A stretch of 64,000 nucleotides of DNA from Povalibacter uvarum (GCF_014202975.1 NZ_JACHHZ010000002.1:248001-312000); one strand, 5' to 3'. Positions 1-8,960 are shown, counted from the first letter of the stretch. Notes: generated by a model from the sequence alone, not told the origin. Translations and numbers: made by a program.

Positions 1-8
1 GGGATCTC

Positions 9-704
9 ATGAGCTTTCTGCCTGCACGGACCGCCTTTCGCTTCAGCCTGGCCGCCGGACTGATCGTTCTTGCGCTCAGCGTCTTCTCGATGCTCCAGCC
101 ACCGCCGCAACCCTGTGGATCGCTGCCAAAAAACTACGCGCCGATCATCGCGTTCGAGCTCGCGCGGACGCAGGCCGATCTCGATGCGATCTTCGGCAGC
201 ACCGAAGGCCCGTGCCGAACCGCGATGATCGAGAAGATGGATGCGGTCAACTGGGTCGACGCCCTGCTCTTCGTACCGATCTACGGCGCTTTCCTGCTGT
301 TCTTCTTCACCGGCATGCGCGAAAGGGATCCGCGGCTCGGCAACGCCGGCATCGCGGCGAGCTGGATCGCGATCGTCGGCGACTACTTCGAGAACACCTG
401 CCTGATGCAACTGACGCCATCGCTCGACGTGACGAGCATCTGGTTCACGTTGCTTCCGTGGGCAACCGGCATCAAGTGGCTCGCCCTGGGCATCGGATGT
501 GGACTGGCCGCAGCGTTGTTCGCGACTCGATCACCCCGCAACGTCCTGCTCTGCCTGCTCTGCGTTCCCGGATTCCTCGTCTCAGTGGTGACGCTGATCG
601 ACCCCGCGAAGCTCGGCCCGTATCTCAGTCTCGCGATCGGCCTGGGCTGGCTCGCGTTCCTGATCGCCGCGGTAGTCGGCTCGTTCCGCCGCGTCGCTCA
701 GTAG
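9..704 (+). CDS. Hypothetical multi-pass membrane protein
   Basis: This 231-residue protein looks like an inner-membrane protein. Hydrophobic segments lie near residues 12-30, 85-102, 112-125, 140-170, 178-197 and 205-225. Between the first two is a loop of about 50 residues with two cysteines (after QPP and in GPC) that could form a periplasmic disulfide. I recognise no family motif. The ATG sits at the window edge, so an upstream operon partner cannot be excluded. Its stop overlaps by a few bases the 3' end of the convergent methyltransferase gene. Function is unknown; the membrane location is an inference from hydrophobicity. Confidence 0.7.
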   Translation: MSFLPARTAFRFSLAAGLIVLALSVFSMLQPPPQPCGSLPKNYAPIIAFELARTQADLDAIFGSTEGPCRTAMIEKMDAVNWVDALLFVPIYGAFLLFFFTGMRERDPRLGNAGIAASWIAIVGDYFENTCLMQLTPSLDVTSIWFTLLPWATGIKWLALGIGCGLAAALFATRSPRNVLLCLLCVPGFLVSVVTLIDPAKLGPYLSLAIGLGWLAFLIAAVVGSFRRVAQ

Positions 705-1267
705 ACGAACGGAATCAGGCGCCACGTTCTGCGCGTGTAGTCCTCATAGGCTTCGCCGAGCGAAGCCTTGAGCACTTGTTCTTCGATGTCGATACGGCGC
801 AGGAACACGAACGTCACCGCGCTCATCATCACGATCAGCGACGCAACATTCCCCACGCAGATGCCGAGCCCGAAAAAGGCGACGAGTACACCGGTGTAGG
901 AAGGATGACGGACGTAGCGATACGGCCCCGTGTCGATGACCTTGTGATCACGCGCCACGGCAACATCGACCGTGAAGTAGCGACCCAGATAGATGATCGA
1001 GAACCAGCGCAGCAACAGACCGAACGCAAAGATCGCCAACCCTGTCACGTAGAGCGCTTGCGTCATCGGGACCTGCGCCTGCGGCAGAAATTTCCACAGC
1101 AGCGTCGCGCCGAGCATGCCGAACAGAATCGTCCGCCAGATCTGGCGCAGCGATCCGCGATCGTCGCGAGTCTGCGTCGCTTCGCGACGCGAGCGCCGCA
1201 GAAAGGACAGCAATCCTTCGGAGACTCCGAATAGCAATCCGATCCACTGTGGTTCAGGAAGGGGCAT
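698..1267 (-). CDS. Isoprenylcysteine carboxyl methyltransferase (ICMT)-family protein
   Basis: This 189-residue membrane protein carries the ICMT/phospholipid methyltransferase signature. A core GPYRYVRHPSYTG stretch lies at residues 114-126, followed by a hydrophobic hairpin and an E-E/Y pattern (IEEQVLK, GEAYEDYTRR) near the C-terminus. In the family these elements bind S-adenosylmethionine at the membrane face. Hydrophobic segments lie near 46-60, 70-93 and 126-156. Bacterial members usually have unknown substrates because prenylated CaaX proteins are absent, so the methyl acceptor is not predicted. It is convergent with the upstream membrane protein gene and overlaps it by 7 nt. Confidence 0.85.
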   Translation of the reverse strand: MPLPEPQWIGLLFGVSEGLLSFLRRSRREATQTRDDRGSLRQIWRTILFGMLGATLLWKFLPQAQVPMTQALYVTGLAIFAFGLLLRWFSIIYLGRYFTVDVAVARDHKVIDTGPYRYVRHPSYTGVLVAFFGLGICVGNVASLIVMMSAVTFVFLRRIDIEEQVLKASLGEAYEDYTRRTWRLIPFVY

Positions 1268-1340
1268 GAAGGCTCCCTGTAGTTCAAGTGACGATACTCT
1301 ATCGGCATAGCTTGATGCAGCGCGGCGTTCCGGGCGGCGC

Positions 1341-1414
1341 GCGATGAGCTGTGAGCTGTGAGGCAGAAAGAGATGGGCATTCTGGCTCGCCGCTCATCGC
1401 TCGCAGCTCATCGC
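1341..1414. repeat. Imperfect inverted repeat, GAGCTGTGAGC-type
   Basis: The left arm begins GCGATGAGCTGTGAGC at 1341. The right arm ends GCAGCTCATCGC at 1414 and folds back on it with a few mismatches. It lies between two divergently transcribed genes, so it is not a simple terminator. Related words (AGCTCACAGCTC) recur at 1981-2008. No T-run follows either arm. Confidence 0.55.
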
Positions 1415-1493
1415 CCCTCCGCGTCGAGCGCGCTGTGGAACCGTGCGCTCCTTCATGAGTTCCTTTCGCGAACCCGAAGCATTGGAGACGACC

Positions 1494-1940
1494 ATGAAAG
1501 TCAAAGAAGCGATGACGCGTGACGTGCGCCTCGTCCGTCCCGACCAGACGATCCGGGAAGCGGCGCACCTGATGGCCGAGCTCGACATCGGCTGCCTGCC
1601 CGTCGAAGAGAATGATCGCATGGTCGGCATGATCACCGATCGCGATATCGCGGTCCGCGCCGTCTCCGAAGGCCGCGGCCCCCAGACCTCGGTTCGCGAA
1701 GTCATGTCGCGCGACGTGAAGTACTGCTACGACGACCAGTCAGTAGAAGAAATCACTCGCAACATGGCAGACATCCGTGTTCGCAGACTACCCGTCGTGG
1801 ATCGCAACAAGCGACTCGTGGGTATTCTTTCTCTGGGTGATCTCGCCGTCGACGCAAGCGCACAGGACGAAGCTGGCGAAGCACTGGGCGGCATCTCGCG
1901 CCCGGGCGGACAGCATTCTCAATCGTCGGCCAGACACTGA
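1494..1940 (+). CDS. Tandem CBS-domain protein
   Basis: The 148-residue protein consists of two CBS motifs and little else. The first spans about residues 5-62 (MTRDV...CLPVEEN...VGMITDRDI). The second spans about 70-120 (MSRDVKYC...RRLPVVDRNKRLVGILSLGDLA). CBS pairs bind adenine nucleotides and act as energy or redox sensors; stand-alone forms of this length often modulate other proteins. I chose the ATG at 1494 because GGAG lies just upstream and the protein then begins directly with the MKVKEAMTRDV start usual for the family. An in-frame ATG at 1443 would add 17 residues. The last 25 residues look unstructured. The partner is unknown. Confidence 0.88.
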   Translation: MKVKEAMTRDVRLVRPDQTIREAAHLMAELDIGCLPVEENDRMVGMITDRDIAVRAVSEGRGPQTSVREVMSRDVKYCYDDQSVEEITRNMADIRVRRLPVVDRNKRLVGILSLGDLAVDASAQDEAGEALGGISRPGGQHSQSSARH

Positions 1941-1952
1941 AGCGAGCTGCCA

Positions 1953-1980
1953 GAGCCAGAAGGAGTCATCTTTCTGGCTC
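1953..1980. terminator. Stem-loop between convergent genes
   Basis: GAGCCAGAA (1953-1961) pairs perfectly with TTCTGGCTC (1972-1980) around a 10-nt loop. It sits between the ends of the CBS gene and the glutathione peroxidase gene, so it can serve as a bidirectional terminator. A strong T-run is lacking. The following bases to about 2010 repeat AGCTCACAGCTC words related to the element at 1341. Confidence 0.5.
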
Positions 1981-2010
1981 GAAGCTCACAGCTCGTGGCT
2001 CACAGCTTCC

Positions 2011-2490
2011 TCAAAGCACCTTCTCAATATCCCCCGCCAGATCCTCCGGCTTCGTCTGCGGCGCATACCGCGACTTCACCTGTCCCGTGCGATCGATCAG
2101 GAACTTGGTGAAGTTCCACTTGATGCCCTTGCTGCCGAGCAGGCCGGGAGCTTCGTCCTTGAGCCAGCGATAGAGCGGATGCGCCTGGTCGCCGTTGACG
2201 TCGACCTTCTCGAACATCGGGAAACTGACACCGTAGTTCTTTTCGCAGAAGGCGCCGATCTCGGTCGCGGAGCCCGGCTCCTGCTCTCCGAACTGGTTGC
2301 ACGGAAAGCCGAGCACGACCAGGCCACGATCTGCAAAGCGCTTGTAGACCTCTTCGAGCCCCGCGTACTGCGGCGTGAATCCGCACTTGCTGGCCGTGTT
2401 GACGATCAGGAGTGCCCTCCCCGTGTATTGCTTCAACTGCACGGGCTTGCCATCGAGAGTGCGGGCTTCGAAATCGTAGGCGGTTGTCAT
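2011..2490 (-). CDS. Glutathione peroxidase / thiol peroxidase
   Basis: The 159 residues match a full-length bacterial glutathione peroxidase that reduces peroxides with thioredoxin or glutathione. The catalytic cysteine is C36 in NTASKCGFTPQY. The active-site glutamine is Q66 in FPCNQFGEQEPG, and W125 and N126 in KWNFTKF complete the tetrad. The peroxidatic residue is Cys, not Sec, as in most bacteria. No signal peptide is visible, so it should be cytoplasmic. It is divergent from the AEC transporter, with a 90-nt gap. Confidence 0.95.
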   Translation of the reverse strand: MTTAYDFEARTLDGKPVQLKQYTGRALLIVNTASKCGFTPQYAGLEEVYKRFADRGLVVLGFPCNQFGEQEPGSATEIGAFCEKNYGVSFPMFEKVDVNGDQAHPLYRWLKDEAPGLLGSKGIKWNFTKFLIDRTGQVKSRYAPQTKPEDLAGDIEKVL

Positions 2491-2580
2491 GGTGGGTGCG
2501 AAAGCGGCTGAGAGTGAGGTGTAATGCGCGGATAAGTTCCGCCCTCACACGTTACACCTTCCGCCCCGCCGACCGAATAC

Positions 2581-3528
2581 ATGTCCGCCGCCTGGCACTA
2601 CTTCGTCCTCTCCGCGCCCCTGTTCCTGATCGTCTTCGTCGGCTACCTGATCGGTCTGTGGCGACACTGGCCGCGTCGATGGACGTCGATCGCGTCGAAG
2701 CTGGTGTTCGCCGTGATCCTGCCTGCCCTGCTGTTCGGCATGATGAGCGATCTATCCGCGCTGCCGCCCGTCGATGCGCGCCTGCTCATCGCCTTCTTCG
2801 GCGGCTGCTTCATCGTGTTCGGCGTCGGCCGTCTGGTCGCGGCGCGAGTGTTCCAGCTCGACGGCGTATCGCAGTCTGTTTTCGCGCTCGGCGGCGTCTT
2901 CTCCAACAACGTGATGCTGGGGCTGCCGATTGCGAAGCTGACCCTCGGTGAAGCCGCTGTTCCCTCAGTGGCGCTGGTCCTGGTGTTCAACGCGCTGACG
3001 CTCTGGACGCTGGTGAGTATTTCGGTCGAATGGGCGCGGCACGGCTCGTTCACTGCGAAAGGGTTCGGCAAGACGGCGCTCAGCGTCGCGACGAATCCCC
3101 TGGTCGCGGCGATCGTCATCGGCACGCTCGTCGGGCTGTCCGGATACCGGTTGCCGGGGCCGGTCCGGCTGGTCCTGGACGGCATCGGATCGCTGGCTGC
3201 CCCCGCCGCTTTGCTGGTCCTCGGCCTGGGGCTCGCCGAGTACGGCATCCGGCGCGATTGGCGACTCAGCCTGTCGATGACCGGTTTGAAACTTCTCGTC
3301 CAGCCACTGGCGGTCTGGGCGCTCGGCGCAGCGATCGGCCTGCCCGCGCTGGAGCTGCAGGTCGTGGTGCTGCTGGCCTCGATGGCGGTTGGAGCCAACG
3401 TCTATCTGATGGCGGCCCAGTTCCAGACCCTGCAGGCACCCGTCGCCAGCAGCCTCGTCATCTCGACGGCCCTTGCGGCAATCTCCTCCCCGCTGCTCCT
3501 GGGGCTCATGCACGCGTTCGGCAGCTGA
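2581..3528 (+). CDS. AEC (auxin efflux carrier) family permease
   Basis: This 315-residue integral membrane protein has about ten hydrophobic helices and the AEC/bile-acid-transporter layout. The first helix reads YFVLSAPLFLIVFVGYLIG. An FSNNVMLGLPI element near residue 107 is characteristic of the family's first repeat. A second repeat (MAVGANVYLMAAQF) lies near residue 268. Members export or import small organic acids, such as malate or malonate, by secondary transport. The substrate cannot be read from sequence. It is divergent from gpx and 126 nt upstream of a TonB receptor. Confidence 0.88.
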   Translation: MSAAWHYFVLSAPLFLIVFVGYLIGLWRHWPRRWTSIASKLVFAVILPALLFGMMSDLSALPPVDARLLIAFFGGCFIVFGVGRLVAARVFQLDGVSQSVFALGGVFSNNVMLGLPIAKLTLGEAAVPSVALVLVFNALTLWTLVSISVEWARHGSFTAKGFGKTALSVATNPLVAAIVIGTLVGLSGYRLPGPVRLVLDGIGSLAAPAALLVLGLGLAEYGIRRDWRLSLSMTGLKLLVQPLAVWALGAAIGLPALELQVVVLLASMAVGANVYLMAAQFQTLQAPVASSLVISTALAAISSPLLLGLMHAFGS

Positions 3529-3654
3529 GCGGCAAAAGCCTTTGGCAGCAAGGCTCTGCGCTGCAATTAACCGTTGCGTAACGGCCTGTAACGTTGAATT
3601 CGGGAGGCGGACTGTCACGCTCGCGGCTCCCCTGAAAATTCACGAGCGCCGCGC

Positions 3655-5655
3655 ATGTCTTCTTCACGTTTCTTGCGATCCCTGCTTCGTCCGGGCCTGT
3701 GCTGCTCCGCACTGGCGCTGACAACCGTCGCCGGCGCGGCCGACAACGAGGTGCTCGACGAAGTCGTCGTTTTCGCTCGGGGTGAAGCCCTCATCGGTTC
3801 CGCGGATGCGGCGAGCGAAGGCGCCGTCGGCGGCGCCGACCTGTCGGTGCGACCGCTGTTGCGAGTGGCGGAACTGCTCGAAGTAGTGCCCGGCCTCATC
3901 GCGGCGCAGCACTCCGGCAGCGGCAAGGCGAACCAGTACTTCCTCCGTGGGTTCAACCTCGATCACGGCACGGACTTCACCACGTACGTCGACGACATCC
4001 CGATGAACATGCGCACCCACGGCCATGGTCAGGGCTATCTGGATGTGAACGGCCTGATCCCCGAGACCATCGATCGCATCGACTACCGCAAGGGCACGTA
4101 TCGCGCGGACGCCGGCGACTTCTCGATGGCCGGCTCGTCGTTCATGAGCACGGTGCGCCGCATCGATCCGTTCGTGTCGGCGGAAGCCGGCAGCTACGGC
4201 TGGCGCCGACTGGCGGCCGGCGGCTCCGTCGATTCCGGCGAAGGAACGTTCACCTTCGCGGGACAGCTCAAGAGCTACGACGGACCCTGGGAGCTGCCGG
4301 AAGACCTCGAACACACCTCCGTCTGGGGCAAGTACTCGCGCCCGACCTCGCTCGGCCAGCTCGAGGTCAATCTCTCCGGTTATCACGCCACGTGGGATCC
4401 GACCGAACAGATTCCCGAGCGCGCGATCGGCACGAGCGTGTGCGAAGACGAGTTCTGCGCACTCGATCCGACCGCTGTCGGCGAAACACTGCGCTGGATC
4501 GGTGGCGCGCGACTGACCGGCGACGGCTGGCGTGCATCGCTACACGCGCAGTACTACGACTGGCACATGCTGTCGAACCCGACGTACGACTATCAGATCG
4601 ACCAGTTTGACCGGCGCTGGATCACAGGCGGCCGTTACGAGCAGACCTTCGAGCTCGCCGAAGCGTTCTCGCTCAACGCCGGCGTCGAGTTCCGTTACGA
4701 CGACATCGGCAACGTCGGCCTGAATCACACTGAAGGCGGCGAATTCGTCGAACAGATCGCGCGGCACTTCGTGACCGAGGGTTCGATCGGCGTCTATTCC
4801 GAAGCGACGTGGAAGCCGACGGACAGCTTCCGCATCTTCGGCGGACTGCGCGGCGACTACTACGACTTCGACGTCACCGCACGCATGGCGGGTCTTCATG
4901 AAGGCAGCGACCACGACAGTGCCGCTTCGCCGAAGATCGGCACGGCCTGGACGGTCAGTGATCACGTCGAGGTTTACGCGAACTGGGGCGAGGGATTCCA
5001 TTCGAACGATGCACGCGGCGTCGTGAATCCCGATACACCCGTGAAGGGCATCAGCAAGGGCGAAGGCAAAGAAGCCGGCGTACGCTTCGAGTTCGGTGAT
5101 GCCCGCATCACGGCCACGTACTGGTGGCTCGATCTCGACAGCGAACTGAAGTTCGTCGGCGACTCGAACTCTGTTGAACCCGGCAACGCGACCGAGCGTC
5201 GTGGCTATGAGCTCGTCGGCTTCTGGCGTCCGATGCCATGGCTTGCTCTCGACGCCGTGTACACGGGCAGCCGCGCACGCTACGTGGACAGCCCGGGCGA
5301 GGATTACGTCGCAGGCGCCGTGGAGCACGCGGGCGAACTGGGCATCTCCGCCGTCAACGATCAATGGGAAGCGAGCCTGCGCGTGCGCTACCTCGGTGAG
5401 TACCCGCTCATTGAAGACAATTCATTGCGCGCCGATCCGGAAACGACGGTGAATCTTCGCGGCGCGTGGAAGCCCGGCAACTTCGTCGTCTATGCCGAAG
5501 TGCTGAACGTGCTCGATGAAGACGGCAAGGACATCGTGTACTACTACGGCGCGAACGTTCCCGGACTCGATCCTCCCGGCGAGCAGGTGGATGGACGGAT
5601 GAGCCGCGCCGGTGAACCCAGGACGGTGAGAGCAGGCATCAAGTATCAGTTCTGA
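3655..5655 (+). CDS. TonB-dependent outer-membrane receptor
   Basis: The 666-residue protein starts with a signal peptide (residues 1-28, cleaved near VAGAA). A plug domain covers about 35-165 and contains ELLEVVPGLIAAQHSGSGKANQ and the RGFNLDHGTDF segment. A 22-strand-type beta-barrel follows and ends in a terminal phenylalanine (IKYQF), the usual outer-membrane assembly signal. Such receptors import siderophores, cobalamin, copper or carbohydrates using TonB energy. The NMRTHGHGQGYLD stretch in the plug is histidine-rich and might indicate metal, but this is weak. No transport partner is adjacent; the nearest downstream gene is a MOSC protein. Confidence 0.93.
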   Translation: MSSSRFLRSLLRPGLCCSALALTTVAGAADNEVLDEVVVFARGEALIGSADAASEGAVGGADLSVRPLLRVAELLEVVPGLIAAQHSGSGKANQYFLRGFNLDHGTDFTTYVDDIPMNMRTHGHGQGYLDVNGLIPETIDRIDYRKGTYRADAGDFSMAGSSFMSTVRRIDPFVSAEAGSYGWRRLAAGGSVDSGEGTFTFAGQLKSYDGPWELPEDLEHTSVWGKYSRPTSLGQLEVNLSGYHATWDPTEQIPERAIGTSVCEDEFCALDPTAVGETLRWIGGARLTGDGWRASLHAQYYDWHMLSNPTYDYQIDQFDRRWITGGRYEQTFELAEAFSLNAGVEFRYDDIGNVGLNHTEGGEFVEQIARHFVTEGSIGVYSEATWKPTDSFRIFGGLRGDYYDFDVTARMAGLHEGSDHDSAASPKIGTAWTVSDHVEVYANWGEGFHSNDARGVVNPDTPVKGISKGEGKEAGVRFEFGDARITATYWWLDLDSELKFVGDSNSVEPGNATERRGYELVGFWRPMPWLALDAVYTGSRARYVDSPGEDYVAGAVEHAGELGISAVNDQWEASLRVRYLGEYPLIEDNSLRADPETTVNLRGAWKPGNFVVYAEVLNVLDEDGKDIVYYYGANVPGLDPPGEQVDGRMSRAGEPRTVRAGIKYQF

Positions 5656-5665
5656 GCCACGCCAC

Positions 5666-5731
5666 GTCATCCCCGCGAAAGCGGGGATCCATCTTGTGGA
5701 AGGCATGGATTCCCGCTTTCGCGGGAATGAC
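5666..5731. repeat. REP-like inverted pair, copy 1
   Basis: Two head-to-head units, each itself a small hairpin (CCCCGCGAAAGCGGGG and TCCCGCTTTCGCGGGA), are flanked by GTCAT and ATGAC and joined by a short spacer between ATCCAT and ATGGAT. Five more copies lie at 9669, 22016, 38321, 47990 and 55544, all intergenic. This copy is downstream of the TonB receptor gene. Confidence 0.85.
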
Positions 5732-5765
5732 TGCGGTGGCCCCGAAGGAGCGCTAGTCTTGCCGG

Positions 5766-6272
5766 ATGACGCTCAGTGAACTGCTTTCCACATTGCCGCA
5801 AGTCGGGACCGTGCGCTGGATCGGCGTACGCCCCTCACGACGGGTTCCGATGGTGACTGCTGATGTCGTCGAAGCCCGCGCCGGTGCCGGTCTCACTGGC
5901 GATCGTTTCTCAGGGACGGCAGAGAGCAAGCGCCAGGTGACGCTGATTCAGGCCGAGCATCTCGAAACGATCGGGCGGCTCCTGCATCGCGATGCCGTCG
6001 ACCCCGCGCTTCTTCGCCGCAACATCGTAGTCAGTGGCATCAACCTGCTCGCGCTCAACGGTGCACTGTTTCGTATCGGCAACGCGACCTTTGAAGGCAC
6101 CGGTGGCTGCCATCCGTGCTCACGAATGGAAGAAGCGCTCGGGCCCGGCGGCTACAACGCAATGCGTGGCCACGGCGGAATCACGGCGAGAGTGATCGAG
6201 GCGGGCCTGATCCGCCTCGGCGACGAAGTCCGCCTCCTCCGCGGCGGTCAGCTGGGAAAGCACGAGAGCTGA
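5766..6272 (+). CDS. MOSC-domain protein
   Basis: The 168-residue protein is a single MOSC (molybdenum cofactor sulfurase C-terminal) domain. The diagnostic segment is GTGGCHPCSRMEEALG with cysteines at 115 and 118. Stand-alone MOSC proteins resemble YiiM and bind a sulfur- or molybdenum-cofactor-related ligand; YiiM itself acts in detoxifying N-hydroxylated compounds. An AGAGLTGDRFSG segment near residue 39 also fits the family. No Fe-S ferredoxin domain follows, so this is the short form. It is cytoplasmic and ends 4 nt before the convergent peptidase gene. Confidence 0.9.
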   Translation: MTLSELLSTLPQVGTVRWIGVRPSRRVPMVTADVVEARAGAGLTGDRFSGTAESKRQVTLIQAEHLETIGRLLHRDAVDPALLRRNIVVSGINLLALNGALFRIGNATFEGTGGCHPCSRMEEALGPGGYNAMRGHGGITARVIEAGLIRLGDEVRLLRGGQLGKHES

Positions 6273-6276
6273 CCCG

Positions 6277-7710
6277 TCACTTCCTGTAGTTCACCACTTC
6301 CCTCAGATACTCGTAGTAGAAATCCACAGCGCGATTGAACGACTTCACCGCGATGCGCTCGTCCTGTCCATGTGCACGGATGTCGTCGCGTTCGATTGCT
6401 TCGCCGCCGACGATGTATGTCGGTAGTCCCGCGGCGCTCGTGTAGACACCGTCGGTTGCACCCGCCGCCATCGAAGTAATGACTGGCGTGCCTGGCCACA
6501 TCTTGCCGGCGACTTTCCGCAGCGGCTCGATCACATCCTCGCGCAGGGGCGGCGGCTGGAATCCCTTCGCTGCCGGTGCGGTCTCGCGAATCTCACCGCC
6601 CGTCGCGATGTAGCTCACTTTGATCCGTGAGTCGTCCAGGACCTCGATCAGCGTCTGGCGGACTTCTTCCGGCGAATGGCCCGGCAGGATGCGGCAGTTC
6701 ACAACCGCGTTCGCCTTCTGCGGCAAGGCATTGTTGGCGTGGCCGGCTTCCAGCCGCGTCGCCACGCAGGTGGTACGCACGATCGCGTGATCGATCGAAT
6801 CCTTCGAGAGCCGTGCGATCGCCTGCTGATCTGGCGGCGTGGCGAGCATCGCCTTCAGATCGGTTGCACGCTGGCCCGTAGCGCGACTGGCGATCTGCTC
6901 GTAGTAGGCGCGCGTGACATTGTTCAGCTCGAACGGAAATTCGTACCGCGCGAGGCGCGTCAGTCCCTGCGATAGAGCGTAGATCGCATTCTCCGGCACC
7001 GGCAGCGAGCTGTGCCCGCCGGGATTTGTCGTCGAGAGCTGAAAGTCCGCGTAGACCTTCTCTGACGCCGTGACTTCCATCTGGACGGCTTTGCCGTTCT
7101 CGAGCAGCACGCCTCCGCCGTCATGGTTCAGAACGAACTCCGCGTCGATAAGATCGCGGCGGTTCTTCAGCAGCCAGTCGACACCGTTGTCGCCAGCGCC
7201 TTCCTCGTCGGCAGTGAGCGCCAGGATGATGTCGCGGTCGCTCCTGAACTTTTCCTTCTTCAGGCGGATCAGCGTCGCGGCCATGATGGCGTCGCCATCC
7301 TTCATGTCCTGCGTGCCGCGCCCGTAGAAGTAGCCGTCCTTCTCGACGAACTGGTAGGGATCGGTGGTCCAGTCCGAACGCCGCGCCTCGACCACGTCGA
7401 GGTGACCGATCAGCAGGACCGGCTTCTTGTGTCCGTTGCCGCGCAATCGGACCACGACGTTCTGCTTCCTGGGATTGGGGCCGGCGACGACAATGTCGCT
7501 TTCGGCGAACCCGGCGTCCTTCATGCGTTGCGCGATCGCGAGTGCCGCCGGCGTGCTGCCCTGTCCGGATTCGGACGTGTCGATCTCGATCAGCTCCTTG
7601 AAGATGCTGCGCGCGACCGCTCTCGATTCCTCGTTGGCATCCGCTGCCGCGTGGGCCGTTCCGTGCATCGTTGCAGCCACCAGTGCCGCGGAGACGACGA
7701 TTCTTATCAT
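6277..7710 (-). CDS. Exported M20-family metallopeptidase
   Basis: The protein has 477 residues from the chosen ATG at 7710, which gives a clean signal peptide (MIRIVVSAALVAATMHGTAHA). An in-frame ATG at 7866 would add 52 residues without signal character. The dizinc site is visible: H103 and D105 in GHLDVVEA, D135 in GRGTQDMKDG, E169/E170 in TADEEGAG, then the later D in NHDGGG and a C-terminal H in RAHGQDE. The M20 dimerisation domain lies between. The family cleaves dipeptides or N-acylated amino acids. The signal peptide predicts periplasmic action. It is divergent from the PstS-like gene. Confidence 0.92.
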   Translation of the reverse strand: MIRIVVSAALVAATMHGTAHAAADANEESRAVARSIFKELIEIDTSESGQGSTPAALAIAQRMKDAGFAESDIVVAGPNPRKQNVVVRLRGNGHKKPVLLIGHLDVVEARRSDWTTDPYQFVEKDGYFYGRGTQDMKDGDAIMAATLIRLKKEKFRSDRDIILALTADEEGAGDNGVDWLLKNRRDLIDAEFVLNHDGGGVLLENGKAVQMEVTASEKVYADFQLSTTNPGGHSSLPVPENAIYALSQGLTRLARYEFPFELNNVTRAYYEQIASRATGQRATDLKAMLATPPDQQAIARLSKDSIDHAIVRTTCVATRLEAGHANNALPQKANAVVNCRILPGHSPEEVRQTLIEVLDDSRIKVSYIATGGEIRETAPAAKGFQPPPLREDVIEPLRKVAGKMWPGTPVITSMAAGATDGVYTSAAGLPTYIVGGEAIERDDIRAHGQDERIAVKSFNRAVDFYYEYLREVVNYRK

Positions 7711-7847
7711 TGGCGGATACCTCGGAACGGGGGGGCCAAGCATACCTCCCGGCGTCGAAGGACCGCCTGAGCAAAACCCTCTGTCGCCATGAGGCGGATC
7801 CATCAATAGAATCTGCCGCTCGCACGATCCGCCACGAGGGCACCAAC

Positions 7848-8858
7848 GTGAACCGACTGTATGCATTGCTCCTGACCACGAGCGTCGCTGCGCTCAGCGC
7901 CTGCGGCTCAGGCTCCAGCTCCGGTGAGAAGGACGAGGTCGCGGTGATCCGCATGGATGGATCGAGCACGGTCTTTCCGATCGCCGAAGCCGTCGCGGAA
8001 GAATTCCAGACCTCCGGCGAGCACCGGGTCCGGGTCACCGCCGGCCTCTCGGGCACGGGCGGTGGATTCAAGAAACTGTGCCGCGGTGACATCGACGTAG
8101 CCAACGCTTCGCGGCCCATCCTGACCGAGGAGATGGAGAAGTGCCGCGCCGCCGGCATCAAGTATCTCGAACTGCCGATCGCCTTCGACGCCATCACGGT
8201 CGTCGTGCATCCCTCCAACGACTGGGTGACGTCGATCACGATGGACGATCTGAAGAAGATGTGGGAACCGGCCGCGCAAGGCGTGATCACGAACTGGAAT
8301 CAGGTTCGCGCGGACTGGCCGGACACACGACTGATGCTCTTCGGTCCGGGTGCGGACTCGGGCACGTTCGACTACTTCACGGAAGCTGTCGCCCACAAAG
8401 CCAAGGCGAGCCGCGGCGACTACACGGCCAGCGAGGACGACAACGTGCTCGTGCAGGGGGTGGAGAACAACAAGAACGCGCTAGGTTATTTTGGCTACGC
8501 GTACTACGCGTCACACAAGGACCGCATGCGCGCGGTGCCGATCGAGACCGAGAAGGGCCCGGTGTTGCCGAGCATCGAAAGTGTCGTCGATGGCAGTTAC
8601 CGCCCTCTCTCGCGCCCGCTGTTCATCTACGTGAAAGAGTCGTCGCTGCAGCAGCCGGAAGTCCGCAAGTTCGTCGAGTTCTACATCACCGAGGGCTCGA
8701 AACTCGCGCAGGAAGTCGGCTTCGTCCCTCTGCCGGCCGAAGCGACCACCATCGCACTCGAACACCTGAACAACAACCGGCTGGGCACCGTGTTCGGTGG
8801 CGTACCGCAGGTCGGCGTCACGATTCAGGATGTGCTGTCGCGGGACGCGACGCTCTAG
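7848..8858 (+). CDS. pstS: PstS-family phosphate-binding lipoprotein (orphan)
   Basis: I chose the GTG at 7848, preceded by GAGGG. It gives 336 residues with a lipoprotein signal (MNRLYALLLTTSVAALSAC, lipobox LSAC). The mature part is a PstS-type type II periplasmic binding protein. It has GSSTVFPIAEAVAEEF, SGTGGGFKKLCRGDIDVANASRPI and DSGTFDYFTEAV, which in the family contact phosphate. No pstC, pstA, pstB or phoU gene follows, so it is either an orphan sensor/binding protein or serves a transporter elsewhere. A starting point within the upstream peptidase gene is unlikely. The gene ends before a strong hairpin. Confidence 0.88.
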   Translation: MNRLYALLLTTSVAALSACGSGSSSGEKDEVAVIRMDGSSTVFPIAEAVAEEFQTSGEHRVRVTAGLSGTGGGFKKLCRGDIDVANASRPILTEEMEKCRAAGIKYLELPIAFDAITVVVHPSNDWVTSITMDDLKKMWEPAAQGVITNWNQVRADWPDTRLMLFGPGADSGTFDYFTEAVAHKAKASRGDYTASEDDNVLVQGVENNKNALGYFGYAYYASHKDRMRAVPIETEKGPVLPSIESVVDGSYRPLSRPLFIYVKESSLQQPEVRKFVEFYITEGSKLAQEVGFVPLPAEATTIALEHLNNNRLGTVFGGVPQVGVTIQDVLSRDATL

Positions 8859-8870
8859 GAGATCGGATTG

Positions 8871-8948
8871 CACACGCAGTTCACGGAGGGCACGGAGATC
8901 GAAGCGACTAAAGACTCTCTGCTCCGTGAACTCCGTGAACTCCGTGTG
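8871..8948. terminator. Long hairpin of the CACGGAG repeat family
   Basis: The 27-nt arm at 8871-8897 pairs with 8922-8948 in 24 of 27 positions; both arms carry repeated CACGGAG/CTCCGTG words. It separates the convergent pstS-like and LysE-family genes and is a likely bidirectional terminator. The same arm recurs at 40892-40918, with partial copies at 32007 and 45095. Confidence 0.7.
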
Positions 8949-8960
8949 AAACTCCGGCTC

